Position numbers and translations under genes: made by a program
In this document: positions 1 through 12,870 of the stretch, piece after piece
Position numbering within the stretch: position 1 is the first letter of the stretch
Layout: the number at the start of each line of letters is the position of its first letter
The notes under the pieces: generated by a model
The model's input: the letters and a program-made list of their open reading frames with translations, nothing else
Told to the model about the DNA's origin: nothing
Database searches by the model: none
Source of the DNA: Calycina herbarum
Taxonomy: Eukaryota; Ascomycota; Leotiomycetes; Helotiales; Pezizellaceae
Length of the DNA stretch: 64,000 nucleotides
Reading direction: 5' to 3'
NCBI GenBank assembly: GCA_001414485.1
Contig: LLEY01000108.1
Span: 148,599-212,598, forward strand

Positions 1-2449
1 AGTCGAAACCACGTACTAATTAACTTAGGATCTTCGTATAAGGCTCTTTAAAAGTCGTAAACGCGATTAAAACACGTTTTTAGCTCTAGTCGTCGAACTA
101 CGAATCGTTCTACCTAGCGCTTTCTAACACGTTTTACTCTACGCGTCTTAAGAAGGTAATTCGCTATATCTTCTACATTAGCTAGCCGAGGCGAAAACCC
201 TCTAGAATCTCGATTAAATATATATTAAATAATTATTTCCTTCTCTAATTTCGTCAGCTTTAAATAATTAGGTTTAGTATTACTATAAGAAGGTCAGCTG
301 TTTATTCTAAGACGAAGAGTAGATTTAAGAACTTTATAGATTTTTATAACGTTTCTACGGCTTAATTTTCGTTTAAATGTTTAAATAGCTTTAATAGCTA
401 ATATAATTCGTACTTCTTAAGTTTAGACTTATATTATAAAAGAAGAAAACGTGTATTAAAGTAGTAGAGTAGTAAATTCGGTAAAAGTACGTAGCTCGGT
501 AATATACGCAGCTCGGTAATAGATTACGTTATAGGTATTTCGTTATTAGTTTTCTTACTAATCTATAAAGGACCCTAGGTAAGATGTTCTAGCGCTTTAG
601 AAGAGGTAGCTCTAACCTCGTTCTAGTCTTAAAGTTATAAATACGAACCTACGTATTTATATCGACTAAAGGTTATTATTCTAGCCTTCTAGTCGATTTC
701 TAGATTATATTCCTAAATCTATAGTATACTAAGTATTGCTTTCTTACTTCCTATTTTAATAATATTAAATTATATATTTAAATAGTATTCTTTAATATTA
801 ACTTTCGTTAGAATAGTTTACTAATTAATAATTCTATCTTAGTATATAATATCTATTCTATTAACTACTCCTAAGTAATATAGTCTTATTCCTTTAATTA
901 AAACGTTTAGCTTCTCTTAAGCTATTAAGGAAATAAAGTTATCTATTACTTCTAAGTCTATTATAACTTATAACTTCTTTTCTTATATTTCTATAGTTAT
1001 TATTAACTATCTTTCTTCTAAAGTAGTATTTAATTTTACTTTAATATATTAGACTTTAAAGAATTAATTTTCTTAATTAAATTTTTATTCTTTCTTACTT
1101 TTATACTATAGAAAGAATCTTACTCTTTTCTAGTCTACGTATACTACTTTATATACTAATTAATATTCTATAATTTCTATAGTTTTAGAAGTTCTCTCTA
1201 TAAATCGTTTTAGTAAGTTTCTATATCTATATTAGATCTATCTATAACTAGTCTCTTTAATAGTTTCTATAGACTATAACTCCTCTATATATAAGTAATC
1301 TAAAGTAGTCTCTAGTATACTTATCTCTAGTTTTATATATTAAATCTTAAATATATAATCTCTTAAATTCTTTTTCTTAACTACTTAAATCTAAGACTAA
1401 GAAAAGAATACTACTTCTTCTTTATTAGATAAAGCTACCTTATATATCTAATAATATTCTACTATTCTAGTAGGTTCTAGTAAGATTCCTTTAAATCGTT
1501 TCTATAATAACTAGTCTATAGTTAGACTTAGTTTACATCGTATCTATTATATTATTATTTCTTAAACTGTTTCTATAAACTATAGTTCTTCTACTAAGAG
1601 ATAGTAAAATTCTTCTAGTTCCGTTTTAGCCTATCTAGTAATATTAAGCTCTCTTTAATCCTAGAATAGTATACTAAACAACTTCTATAAACTATATTTT
1701 CTAAATACTAGTCTATTATTTCTTATTAACACAACTATAATATATTATTTAAATTCCTCTAATATAACGTCTTTAGATATTATTCTATAAAAAGAGGTTT
1801 TAATTTATTCTTTAAATCCTATTAAGACCTACTACGTCTACGTACTAGTTTCTTCTAAAATATCATATATCTTTTATATATCCTCTACCTTAGAATAGAT
1901 AGGTTTCTTAACTTACTATTAGTCGTGCTTAAGCTCTTTTTCCTTAATAGTTTCTTATCTTATAATTAAGCTAACTAGAGTTATTATTTTAGAGTTGTTT
2001 CTTATAACTATATATATTATTAAAATAGTTAGATTAACTCTCTATATAGTATAAGAACTCTAGAAGTCTAGCTTCTAATTATCGATATATATCTACTGAT
2101 TTCCTTGTTTAAATATTCTAAGGAAAGCCTAAGTTTCTCTAACTTTAGAGTTCTTATTTCTAACCTCTTCTTCTAAACTAGAAGATAAGTTCGATGTTTC
2201 TAAAGAACTAGTCGATAGTAGTAATTCGTATTCTACTTAAAGATATTACTTAGATTCTATTACTAATTATATATTATAATTTTCTTTAAGAAGTAGATCT
2301 CTATTATTATTAGTATCTTATATACTACTAATTTCTTTATTATTTTTAATCTAGGTTCTATATCCTCGTATTTTAAGTTCCTTATCTATAAGTTTAATAC
2401 GATTAGTTAAGGCTACTTATTATTAAATAGTAGTATTAATTTATTTCTT

Positions 2450-3170
2450 TCTCTTAGAGTCTTTCTTCTTACTATACTTATTTACTCTATAACTAGAGAG
2501 GCTATAGTTATAACATAAGTTCTACTTATATTAACGATTTCGCTTCTTCTAAAAAAGTCCTTCTTTCTTTAGAAAGGTTCTTTTCTATATAGCGTTTACC
2601 TCCTTACTATACTTAGCGTAGAAGTGCTTCTACTTTCCTAACTCTTTGCTTTTTTCTCTATATCTAGAGTTACTTTTCCTAAATTCGTATAAGCGGTTAT
2701 CTAACTAGACAACTTCCTTAATTATACCTATAATAGTTAAGAACTATATATTCTATTTAGCTATTTCCTTATAGATATATACCTTTAATCCTCTATAGAA
2801 GAGTTCTATAAGAGCGATAGTATTCTACTCTAACTTTATTCTATAGTATTAAAATTTATTAGTATAATCTATTACTAACCTAGTCTAGTATAATTCTAAA
2901 AGCTTATATATAGTAGTCTAAATCGTATCAAAGTCTCTAAAGACTTTTCTAATAGTTATCTTAAATCCTCTCTAAGATTTAAATATAATCTTAGTTAATT
3001 CTATCTTTCTATCTTTATTCTTATTCTCGAAGAAGTTCTCTAAATATAACTAAGCCTATTCTAACGCTAATCTCTTAAAGTAGGAGATAGTAAAGATAGT
3101 TTATAAATTATAATTACCTTTGAATTTGTCGGAATTAAAGTTAAAGTAGATATCTATTTAGAGAAGGAAT
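2450..3170 (-). mobile_element. Decayed Ty3/gypsy Gag with CCHC zinc knuckle
   Basis: Read on the minus strand, this region gives a long Gag-like translation interrupted only by RIP-type stops. It has the usual pattern of a helical capsid region (including an SDKF start and a motif ending in RGLK) followed by a basic stretch and one zinc knuckle near 2466-2525. The knuckle keeps the CX2CX4HX4C spacing but now reads C-Y-Y-Y at the four ligand positions, as expected if two Cys codons and one His codon were hit by C-to-T or G-to-A changes. The polymerase part should lie at lower coordinates (2,450 to 1 and beyond) and is visible only as degraded sequence. The element cannot be functional. Confidence 0.6.
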
Positions 3171-3876
3171 AAGTTAAGTTCCTTTCGCTTCTTATAATAT
3201 ATATCTAGTATCTTAACTTTAATAGACTTAAGTACTTCGATCTTATAGAGCTTAGAGGCGTCTAGTATACTAATATTATCGTCGTTCCTAGGTGACTATA
3301 TACTAGCAGGTGTTCTTCTAGTAGCACTTCTAGATGTTTCTATAATATTAACTTAACTAGTATTTAAGCTAGCTACGGCGGGGGTTACTAGAGCTATAGT
3401 AACTAAACTTCTAAACAGGTGCTTAAAGTATAACGAAACTTAAACAAACTAAACAAAGATAACTAAGTCTCGAAGGTTAGTATATAGATAAGAAGTATAG
3501 ATACGCTAGATTATTTACTTAGAAGTAAACTCGTTACTTATATTAAAGATATTAAATAAGATAATAAGATTAATAACTAAAGTTAAGTACGAAGCTTCTA
3601 TCTAATAGTAGACGTGCTAGTTATATATAGAATTCTTCGTACTACCTAGATCTCTATATAGCCTAGAATCCCTAGATCTCTATAGATTCTCTTTAGAATC
3701 TAATAGGATCTATTATATAACTTCTAACAGTTATCTAATAGTAAAATCCTAGAATATCTAAATACCTCTATACTACTAATTCTCTCCTATATTACCTTTC
3801 TATTTCCTAGATATCGTATCTTATCCTATTAAAGCGCTATCTAAACTACTTACTACGTATAACGTAATTCGTAATA

Positions 3877-4110
3877 GATTAACCTAGACCTAAGATCTTT
3901 AAAGATAACGAAGAATATATAGTAGAAGTAATTCTTAATAAACGAAAAGTACAAGAACGTACTAGTAAGCTACTTATAAAGTAGAAAGGATATACTAGAC
4001 TAACCTAGGAATCTTAAGACGCTCTTAAGAATACAAAGGCTTATAACCTCTAGAAAGCTAGAGAGAGAGAGTAATATAATAGTTTATATCCGAAGAGTAC
4101 TTAGTCTACT
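3877..4110 (+). mobile_element. Chromodomain 3' end of gypsy integrase (left arm)
   Basis: Plus-strand reading of about 3890-4060 gives a chromodomain-like stretch (E-E-Y-I-V-E-x-I-L, then K-x-x-x-R, L-x-x-K, K-G-Y and T-*-E, where the stop replaces Trp). This is typical of the C-terminus of chromodomain-bearing Ty3/gypsy integrases. A purine-rich run of GA repeats near 4060 follows, as expected of a polypurine tract before an LTR. The segment is an inverted copy of 4330-4562, so two element 3' ends face each other across one LTR. Confidence 0.6.
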
Positions 4111-4370
4111 AACCTTCGTATAAAACGTAACCTTATATAACCTTATATAACCTTGACGTAAGAGGTTCTAACGTTGTTCTAATAACTAGTAATTATATAT
4201 AGCCTCTACGTATAAAACCTCTTTCCTCGTATATAGAATAGAGTTCTTCTCTTTTCTTCCTTAGTTGATTCTCTTTATAATAAGACTACCTTATCTATTA
4301 ACCTTATTATATTTAGCTTATAATATAGACCGAGTACTCTTCGGGTATAAACTGTTATATCACTCTCTCT
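4070..4370 (-). repeat. Gypsy-type LTR shared by two inverted element ends
   Basis: This roughly 300-bp segment lies between two inverted chromodomain ends. It is the reverse complement of a second copy at about 9320-9575. Its own ends are inverted with respect to each other (a GAGTACTC-containing stretch followed by a TATAAACT-like motif near each edge), so it has unusually long terminal inverted repeats for an LTR. The calls rest on hand alignment of RIP-mutated copies, so exact borders are uncertain. Confidence 0.5.
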
Positions 4371-7300
4371 TTTCAGTCTTCTAGAGGTTATAAGCCTTCG
4401 TATTCTTAAGAGCGTCTTAAGATTCCTAGGTTAGCCTAGTATATTCTTTCTACTTTATAAGTAGCTTACTAGTACGTCCTTGTTCTTTTCGTTTATTAAG
4501 AATCGCTTCTACTATATATTCTTCGTTATTTTTAAGAATCTTAGGTCTAGGTTAATCGTTGTCTTAAACTGAACTTAGTAGTAAGTTATTTAAGACTAGT
4601 TATAGAAGCTAGGAGTAGAATACGTTATAGATTCTAAGAGAGATATCTAAGTAATAACTATATATTCTAATTACCTCTAGTACTATATACTTAGCTTACT
4701 TAGTACTTATTATCTTCTTCTATTTATAACGTCTTCTATTATCTACTATATAGTAGCTATTACTAACTATATCTATTCCTATACTTCTTTAAGCTTTTAT
4801 ATAATTATATTAGCTTTTTAAATTAGTAATTATAGTATAGCTTCGTCTAATAGCTTATACTAGATATTTAGAGGTTTAGTATAATATCTATATTTAAAGA
4901 AGAAGAGGCTTACTTTTATAGTTAATACTATTCGATTATTAATTACTAATTTAGTAAATAGTAGTAGCTCTTTCTAGTTATCTTAAGCGTAATCTATAAA
5001 TATTCGTAGATAGGTTTCTACTATCTAGTTTATTTGCTTTATAGATCTATCTATTTCTAGGTAAAAAGCTATAGAAAGTCGTTATATAATTCCTAAGAGA
5101 GAGTATATTCTTATCTAAAGATAACCTACGAACTACGTTTCTTAATTAGATACTATTGCTTTTAGTAGATAGTGTCTTTAGTAGAAGGTTTAAATAAACT
5201 ATCTAGTAACTGTTTTAGCTATAATATTCTTAAGACTATTATAGATTATTCCTTTTCCTAGCTTATTTATAATTATAACTATGTTTATATATCTATTACT
5301 TTTTAAGAGCTTAACTATAAAGTCTATTAAAATTTTACTCTAGATTCGGTTTAGAACTAGTAGAGGCTTTAGGAACCCTTATTATATATCTCTCTAAGTC
5401 TTATTCCTTTTATAAGTGTTATAATTTTATATAAACTTTTATATATCTTATAATATCTAAGATTAGAAGTATTATTATAAGAGGATCTAAGCTATACTCT
5501 CTTATCTAGAGTAACTATAGAGCTTTAAATTATATATAGACTAGATTATTCTTATATAAAGTTCTTCGTTATTTAGAACCTATAACTAGTCTTAGAACTT
5601 TAGCTTTCCTTCGTTTATAAGAGTATATTTAGACATCGATATCTTAAGCTTTAAGCTAGTAGAGAACGTTCTTCTACCTTATTATATAACGTCTTCTATT
5701 ATTCGAAGGTTAGCGTCTACTTCTTTAGCTATTATCTAGAGTTCTTAAAGAGTTCTTTCGTTATCTAGGAGTACTTCTTACGTCTATACTAGGTTCGCTT
5801 TTATAATCCCTAGAGTCTATTCTTTCTCGTTTATAAACTTAAGAAGTTGCTTTATATAGTAATCGATTCGTTTATCTATAGCGTTGTCTAGTATATCTTA
5901 CTCCTGTTATAAAAGAGCGTCTACTTAAATATTATTCTTCTTTTTAATATATATAATTATAAAGTTATACTTTAAGAGAGCTAGAGACTATTATATTTAT
6001 TATTCTATAAGCTTCTATACTAATATAAAGTACTTAAGGTTCTTATAGTCTATTCGAATCTTAAAGCTATCTACGCTTTATAACTTAGGATCTTAAGCTT
6101 TTAGATACTATATAATAGCTAGTATTTCCTTATTATAGATTTTATAGTTATATTTAGTAAGTAAGTTCTTCTTTAAAAAGAAGATATAGAGTTATAAGAG
6201 TACTTTATCGTTATATTACATAAGTATACTACTAATATACTAGCTAGAAGAGTCTATTTCTATAATTATTTATCTTTTATAATTAAATTATATAAAAGCT
6301 AGAGCTATAGTAAATATATACTTTAGTTATTTAAAGACGTCTTAATATTCGTTTATCTATATAAACATATATTTCTTATAAGTAAGTTCTATAAGAGGTC
6401 TTATAATATTAGAATAGTCTTTAATAAAGTTTTAATAGAAGTTTATAAAGCTAAGAAAGCTTTATATAGCCTTGACTATTATAGATGCTTCTTAGTTAAG
6501 AATTGCTTTTACTTTTTTAAGATCTATTTCTACTCTAAAGTTAATATTAAAGATAAACCTTAGATACCTTATATATATAACTAAGAATTTATATTTATTA
6601 ATATTAAGAAAGAGTCTTATATCTTTAAGCTTTTTTAGAACTAGCTTAACTTATTCTTTATATTCTTTAAGAGTTCTATTTCTAAAGATTAGAATATCGT
6701 CTATATAAGTAGAGTAGAAGTTATCTAAGTATTTCTATAGTATCTAGTTAATATATCTTTAGAATATACTTAGTATATTTATAAGTCTAAAAGAGGTAAC
6801 TATCTATTTATATAATCTATATCTTATATAAAAAGCTATCTTCTATTTATCTTCTTTTATAATCTAGATTTAGTAAAAAGCTTATCTTATATTAAGTTTT
6901 ATATACTATTTTACTTTCTCTACTTATTATAAGATTTTATAGATTAGAGGAAGTAGATACTAGTTCTTTTATATAACTTTATTTAAAGTATAGTAATTAA
7001 TATAGAACTATAGACTTCTTCTTATTTTTTATATAAAGAGTATAAAAGCAGTAATAGAAGAGTTACTAACTTAAATCTAGCCTTTGTCTATATATTCTAT
7101 AAGTGTTCTTTAAATAATAAGAAGTTTATTATAAGATATATTATAAAGTAGCTTCTAAGAAACTATAGCTTCCTTTCTATCTTCTTTCGTAAGTTCGATC
7201 TAGTAGTCTATTCTATTACCTTATAGAGGAGGTACTTTATCTAAGTCTTTTAGACTAAAGATGCTAAGGTAATCCTAGAATTATAATAGTAACTTTGTTT

Positions 7301-9000
7301 AAGAATCCGTTTTCGTCTTCTTTATCTTCTTAATAGCCTTAGTAATATCTTATAAGCTAGCTAAGAATACTTATATATTTTAGTAAGACTTATTCGTTAT
7401 TATCTAAAAAGTCTTAATAAAGATAGACTAGTAGTTAATAGAATTTAAGCTACTTACTTCTAGAATTTTAGCTTAATTTTATATAAGTATATTTATTAAG
7501 AAGATAAGATATTTAGAAGTAGAACTATTAATTTAAGTATCTTATTTAATAATCTAAGAAAGTCCTAGAATTATATTATATAGCTCTAAGTAAGAAATAA
7601 TATAAAGAAATAACTAGGCTTTATAGTATCTATTAATATCTAAAGAGATAGTAGTAACTTTTATTACTATATTATCTAAGAGAGTATTAAAGCTAGAGAG
7701 TTCTTAAGAGGAAATAGGAATATACTAAAGGTTATTCTAAGTAGTAAAGAAGGAGCTAATAAGTCTATATAATAAATATCTAGAGTTAAGAAGAGTCTTT
7801 ATAAAACATTCTTTATTAACTAACGTAGAAACTAAAAATAGAGGACTATCTATTAACTTCTCTTAGAACTTAATCTATTCTTCTACTACTTCCTTTAAAA
7901 CCTTTTTCTACTTCTAATAGCGTCTTTTACTAGAAGCTATTCTTTTCCTAAATTATTAGAGTTAGAGTTAGAGATCTCTATAGTCCTTTCTTTTCCTTTT
8001 ACGTCTCTTCTTTTAACGTCTTTGTCTTTCTTCTAAATAGAAGCTGTCTAGACCTTCTTTATTTATTTAAGTAACGCTTTCTTTATTACCTACTTTATCT
8101 TTATCTTATAATCCTAGACTTAGTGTCCTTTAAGTCTATATCTTAAGCAAAGGCCTAAGCTTCTTCTTTTAGTAAGGACTTCGTCTAAGACTTATCGTAG
8201 TTCCTTTAGTCGAGTAGAGGCGACTGCTATAGTTAGTTCCTAGTCTATTATATTATACAAGGAACTGTCTTTTAATTTATACGTAGCTTAATTCTACGTA
8301 GCTCTAGGTAAAGTCGTTCGTAGCTTCTTCTTTTACTAAGCTATAAGTTTAGTAACTTCGTTTAGCTGATTAGTAATTATTCGTAATTATCTATAGTATC
8401 TATCGTAGGTACTGTCTTCTTAAATACTAACAGTTATAGTAATTAGCTTTATACTAAGAGTAGCTTTTAAATAGCTTTTCTTAATTACGTCGTTCTATTC
8501 CTAGCTAGAAGCTTCTAAGATTAACTAATTAAATTTATTAAGAAATTTACTAAAAGGTTATTAGCTTTACTTTATTTAGTTAATCTAGCTAAGTGCTTTT
8601 TACTATAGTCGAGGGTTATAGAACGCTATATAAAGCTATCTTATAAATTCTAAAACTATAAACTTACTTTATAAGTAAGTATATTCTATCTAGAAGAAAA
8701 TCCTTATAACTATATCTCTTAAGAGTCGTTTAAAAATATACTAAACTCTCTCTTTCTCTTCTCTAATTAATAGACTATCTATTTCCAGCTTTACTTATAA
8801 AAGGCCTTTAAATTAAGAAAAGAGGTTAGACGTACTTCTATTATATCTTTCTAGGTATAGAAGGCAGTGTTTTAGCTTACGATTAGTATTCGTAACTAGA
8901 GCTAGTATAAAAGTAAGCGTAGGTTATAAAAGAGTAGTTTCGTTCTCTTTAGAGAAGGAAAGTCTTACTTCGAGCCTCGTAAGAGCTTCGTCTTATTAGC
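4330..9000 (-). mobile_element. Decayed Ty3/gypsy element (RT to chromodomain)
   Basis: Minus-strand reading finds, in the expected pol order, a reverse transcriptase around 6500-7250, degraded RNase H and integrase territory between about 6100 and 4900, and a C-terminal chromodomain at 4562-4400. The reverse-transcriptase catalytic motif Y-I-D-D followed by I-L-I-F is intact at about 6690-6735. Stops caused by loss of Gln and Trp codons run through the rest. The 5' boundary (gag side) is not resolved; it should lie between 8000 and 9300. The nearest LTR copy at 9320-9575 has the wrong orientation to be a simple 5' LTR of this unit, so the unit is probably truncated or rearranged. Confidence 0.65.
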
Positions 9001-9319
9001 TAGAAAGGTTTACTATTAACTAGTTTTAACTTTTAGTAAGAAGCTATATCTCTCGCTACTACTGGTTAAACATGTCTATTAACTACTATAGAGGCTCTTA
9101 TATAGGTCTTTATACGTTTACTAAGTTTATATCCTCTATTATATTTATAGTCGTCTACTATATACTTTAGACTATTATATTTATATAAAACCGTGTATTT
9201 TAACTATAAAGGATTTTCGTACTTATACTATATATATAAGAAGAGTTTATAGAATCTACTATATATAGTTCGTTTAACGTACTTAATAAATAAATATAAG
9301 AAAGGATAAGTTAATTCTA

Positions 9320-9575
9320 ATATTATAGGCTAAATATAATAAGGTTAATAGATAAGATAGTCTTATTATAAAGAGAATTAACTAAAGAAGAAAAGAGAAG
9401 AAGTCTATTCTATATACGAGGAAAGAGGTTTTATACGTAGAGGCTATATATAATTACCGGTTATTAAGACGACGTTAGAACCTCTTACGTCAAGGTTACG
9501 TAAGGTTACGTAAGGTCACGTTTTATACGAAGGTCGGTAGACCGAGTACTCTTTAGATATAAACTATTATAGCTA
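9320..9575 (+). repeat. Second gypsy-type LTR copy
   Basis: Plus-strand 9320-9575 matches the reverse complement of 4070-4370 over most of its length. Shared landmarks include a GAGGAAAGAGG-type block, a tandem GGTTACGTAA-type motif, and a terminal GACCGAGTACTC block. The differences are mostly C/T and G/A, so the two copies were hit by RIP independently. It may be a solo LTR or the end of an element whose body was lost. Confidence 0.55.
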
Positions 9576-10289
9576 GTAAAATCGTAGACAGTTCCTATGT
9601 CAAGTAGAGTAGACTATACTAAGTACTTCTAAGACTTTTAATAACCCTCTCTATATAGAGATTACTATATAAGATATAGATAGTCGATAATATATAGTTA
9701 CCTAGAAAGCTTCTAAATCTATATCTAAACCACTTCTAATCTAAATCGATATACGATATATTAAATTCCAAAGCTTCGCTTAAAAGCGTTAAGTAATAAC
9801 CTTCTAGAAACAGTAGACCTTCTTCCGAAAGGTCTACGACTTATAAGCGAACGCTAAAACCTAAGAGGTCTTAGAATAATAACAAAGTCAAAGATAAATA
9901 AGACTTTTCTAATATAGACGAGATATAAGATATAGTATAAGACTTAGAAGAAAAACGTTAAAGAAACAACGATCGATTTACCTAGTTAGAAAGAATAATA
10001 AGCGAACTCTAACTTATCTCTACGAATCTAACTTAAATCGATCCTGAGCTTCTTTCGCTTCTAAGTACTACGCGAGACTCTTTTTACTTAAGAGATACTA
10101 CTACCTCTAATATCTTCTCTCGATAGTAGACTACTATTCTAGCCTTAGAAGGCACTCTAAATCTATTCTTACTCTAAACCGCTAAAAGTAAGATTATAGA
10201 AAGAATTAAACTCTTAAATAATAGTACCTTACTTATCTACTAATAATAGAAGATATTAGTACGTAATAGACTTCTAGTAAACGCTGATT

Positions 10290-11345
10290 ATTATAATACT
10301 ATACTGACTTAAAAGGCTCTTATTTAGAGAATAACTACTAGACTAGCTAGGAACTATCTTACGCTTAGATACGAGTCTAAGTCGATTTATATTACTTTCT
10401 ATAATTATTAAGATATAATTAAACTTTTAGATTTATATTTCTAAACTAGATATAAGATAGAGGATATATAAAACGCCTTCTAGGCTTTATAGATAGATAA
10501 TACTAAAGGTAAAGAAACGTTTACTAACTTTAGAGATTACTTTTTAAATATAGCTATACTTAGAGAGATATTAGAGTTAGAACGATTCTTCTATATATAG
10601 GAGAAGATTACTCTATAGCTATAAAACTCGGTTACTATACTTAAGAGACGTTAGAATTATAACTTCGTTAAAATAGTAGTAGATCTTCTAGTCTTAGATA
10701 AGAAAAGACGCTGAAACGCTAAACTAAGTACTTTAGCTAAATCAAGCTTAATTCTAAACCTTCTACTATCTAAACACGAATCCTTTTCTACTATTTAAAG
10801 AAAGATAAAACCAAGTCCTTATAAAGTACTCTGAATTAGTAGGAAAACGAGGTATTAGATAATAATTATTAGTAATAATATTTAACTAGCTAATACTTCT
10901 CTAACTCTCTACTTTAGTAAGAAGTTCTTACTTTCTTTTACCTTCTAGCCGGATTCTAGAAGTCTAATTTAAATTAGATACGAATCAAAGAAGTATAAAA
11001 GACAAGGATAAGTAACCTCTTAGCTGAGTTATTACTGTCTTCTATAATATCGACTTTTAAATTCCGACTTTTCTACTTCTAACTCCTGTTTAAATCCTCT
11101 TCGATATATAGAATAATCGAGAGATTAGACTATATACTCTTTTAGTAAATACTTTACTTTAGTAGAAAACACCCGATATAGGTAATATCTACAAATAAGG
11201 CCGGCTACGACTCGTATCCTATCTTTCGCTAAATACCTCGCTTAATAAACTATATTCTAAATAATATATATAATAATCCTTCTACTACCGATACTGCTCC
11301 GATAATATAAAGACTCGAGGACGAGGCTTTTTCAAGAGAGAGAGA
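10290..11345 (+). mobile_element. Decayed Gag-type retroelement ORF before an LTR
   Basis: Plus-strand reading from about 10,290 to 10,800 gives a Gag-like protein with the sequence pattern of fungal retrotransposon gag proteins: a TTRLARNYL-like stretch, then KGKETFTNF, then a helix ending in ERFFY, and a basic region. Stops replace Gln and Trp codons throughout. No protease, integrase or RT is recognisable before a purine tract (AAGAGAGAGAGA) near 11,332-11,344, which directly abuts the LTR at 11,346. The layout suggests a gag-only, non-autonomous LTR element, although an internal deletion would look the same. Confidence 0.45.
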
Positions 11346-11679
11346 TATAATAGCTAGCTATTAATAGAATTACTAAGCTATTAGAACAGCTAAGAATACG
11401 TGCCGAGTATAGTATAGTATAAATAGTTATAAAACAGTAGATACCAAGTATATAGAATAGGATTTTAATATAGTTTTAGTTTTAGAATTATTAGAGCTAG
11501 ATTAGTATAGACTTTTGTTATTATCTAGCTCTCTTATATATAGATACTCTTACTCTCTCTTAAGAAAAGACTAATTTAGTCTTTTCCTTTATATTAGAGC
11601 CTAGTATTCGGATATATTATTCTATCGAACGTACTTCTATATACCTCTTTTACAGTAGTATCTCTTTCGTACTATTATA
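11346..11679 (+). repeat. RIP-mutated LTR, same family as the solo LTR at 35.9 kb
   Basis: This segment aligns over its full length with the clean solo LTR at 35,881-36,240. The clearest shared part covers a TCTTTTCCTT block, GAGCCTAGTATTC and the last 60 bases. It carries many CpA-to-TpA type changes relative to that copy. A purine tract immediately upstream marks it as the 3' LTR of the preceding gag-bearing unit. Directly downstream the sequence switches into the middle of a copia reverse transcriptase. Confidence 0.65.
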
Positions 11680-12870
11680 CTTATAGAACTAAATCAAAAG
11701 TTCTTTATACGTCTACTAAAAGGTTATCTCTAGTAGAAGAGTATATTCTTTAAAGTAATTAAGCTATTATATAGTATTCTAGAGGTTAGAAACTACTAGT
11801 TTATAATATACTATAAATACTATACTACGAAGCTTATAATAGAATAATCTACTTTTAACCTCTGTCTTTTATATACTAAACGATTAGATCGACCTTTTAA
11901 AGTAGTAGAACTTTAAACTAACGATACTCTTATACTTATAAACGACGCTTTTGCTACTAAAGAGGAAAGTGCTATTAAAGAAGCTCGATTTATATCTAAG
12001 AATAGATAAGAGCTTACTATTAACTATCTAATCAAATTTAATAGAAGGCTAATTACTAAGTATAATAACGGATCTATTACTCTTATCTAGGATTATATAA
12101 AGTACTTAAACCTAGTATAAGATATACTAGCTAAGATATCTAATACTAAAGGCACTTTATATATAGTATCTACTAAGGACTAATACGTTGCCTAGCGTAC
12201 TCGAGGAGCGTATTTAGTAATAGTATTATAACTAGAAGCAGCTTTTGATCTATTATATACTGTCTAGATAACCGATCTATAAGAGAACGATATTAAGCTT
12301 CTTAATAAGCGACTTTAATAGCAAATCGACAACGCTATAAGAGGACTTAAATACGTTAAGCTAGACTAGGACTTACTTAAATTATACGCTTTTACAGACG
12401 GCTCTTTTATAAATAATAAGAACTTATTATTATAAATTAGATATATTATAGTACTTATAAACAAGGACGATAATACTAATATTTTATATTAGTCTTCTAC
12501 TAAATATAAAAGAGTTACTTACAGTGTTTTAGCCTTAGAACTATATATAATAAGCTTCGGATTCGACGCTACCGCTTCTGTTAAATCAACTCTAGAAAGT
12601 ATCTTAGGCTTTAAGGTCTCGCTTATTATATATATACTAATTCGAAGTCTATTTACGAATATATAGCTAAATTAGATAATACTAAGGAGAAACGCTTGAT
12701 AATTAACGTTATATACTTACGAGAGATATATAAGTTAAGATAGATTAACGAAATTAAGTAGATCGATAGTAAGAGTAATCTAGTAGATACTATAACTAAG
12801 AAGGATTATTACAACGCTCTATAAAAGCTAATCAATACTAGTAAGCTAGATATTAAGCTTATAGAATAGG
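11680..12870 (+). mobile_element. Decayed Ty1/copia RT C-terminus and RNase H
   Basis: The plus-strand translation, allowing RIP stops, starts inside the reverse transcriptase (a pattern like ELNxKFxIRxPKG, then LKVIKxLYxIxEA, degraded). It continues through an F-x-P-C-L-L-Y-like stretch, a TDD-to-IND change at the second catalytic site, and into a copia-type RNase H. The RNase H motif F-T-D-G-S-F-x-N-N-K lies at 12,389-12,420, followed by KRVTxSVLA-like and ITKKD-like blocks typical of fungal copia elements. The N-terminal half of RT, integrase, protease and gag are not upstream in this frame, so the copy is 5'-truncated or was interrupted by the LTR element at 11,346-11,679. Confidence 0.75.
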
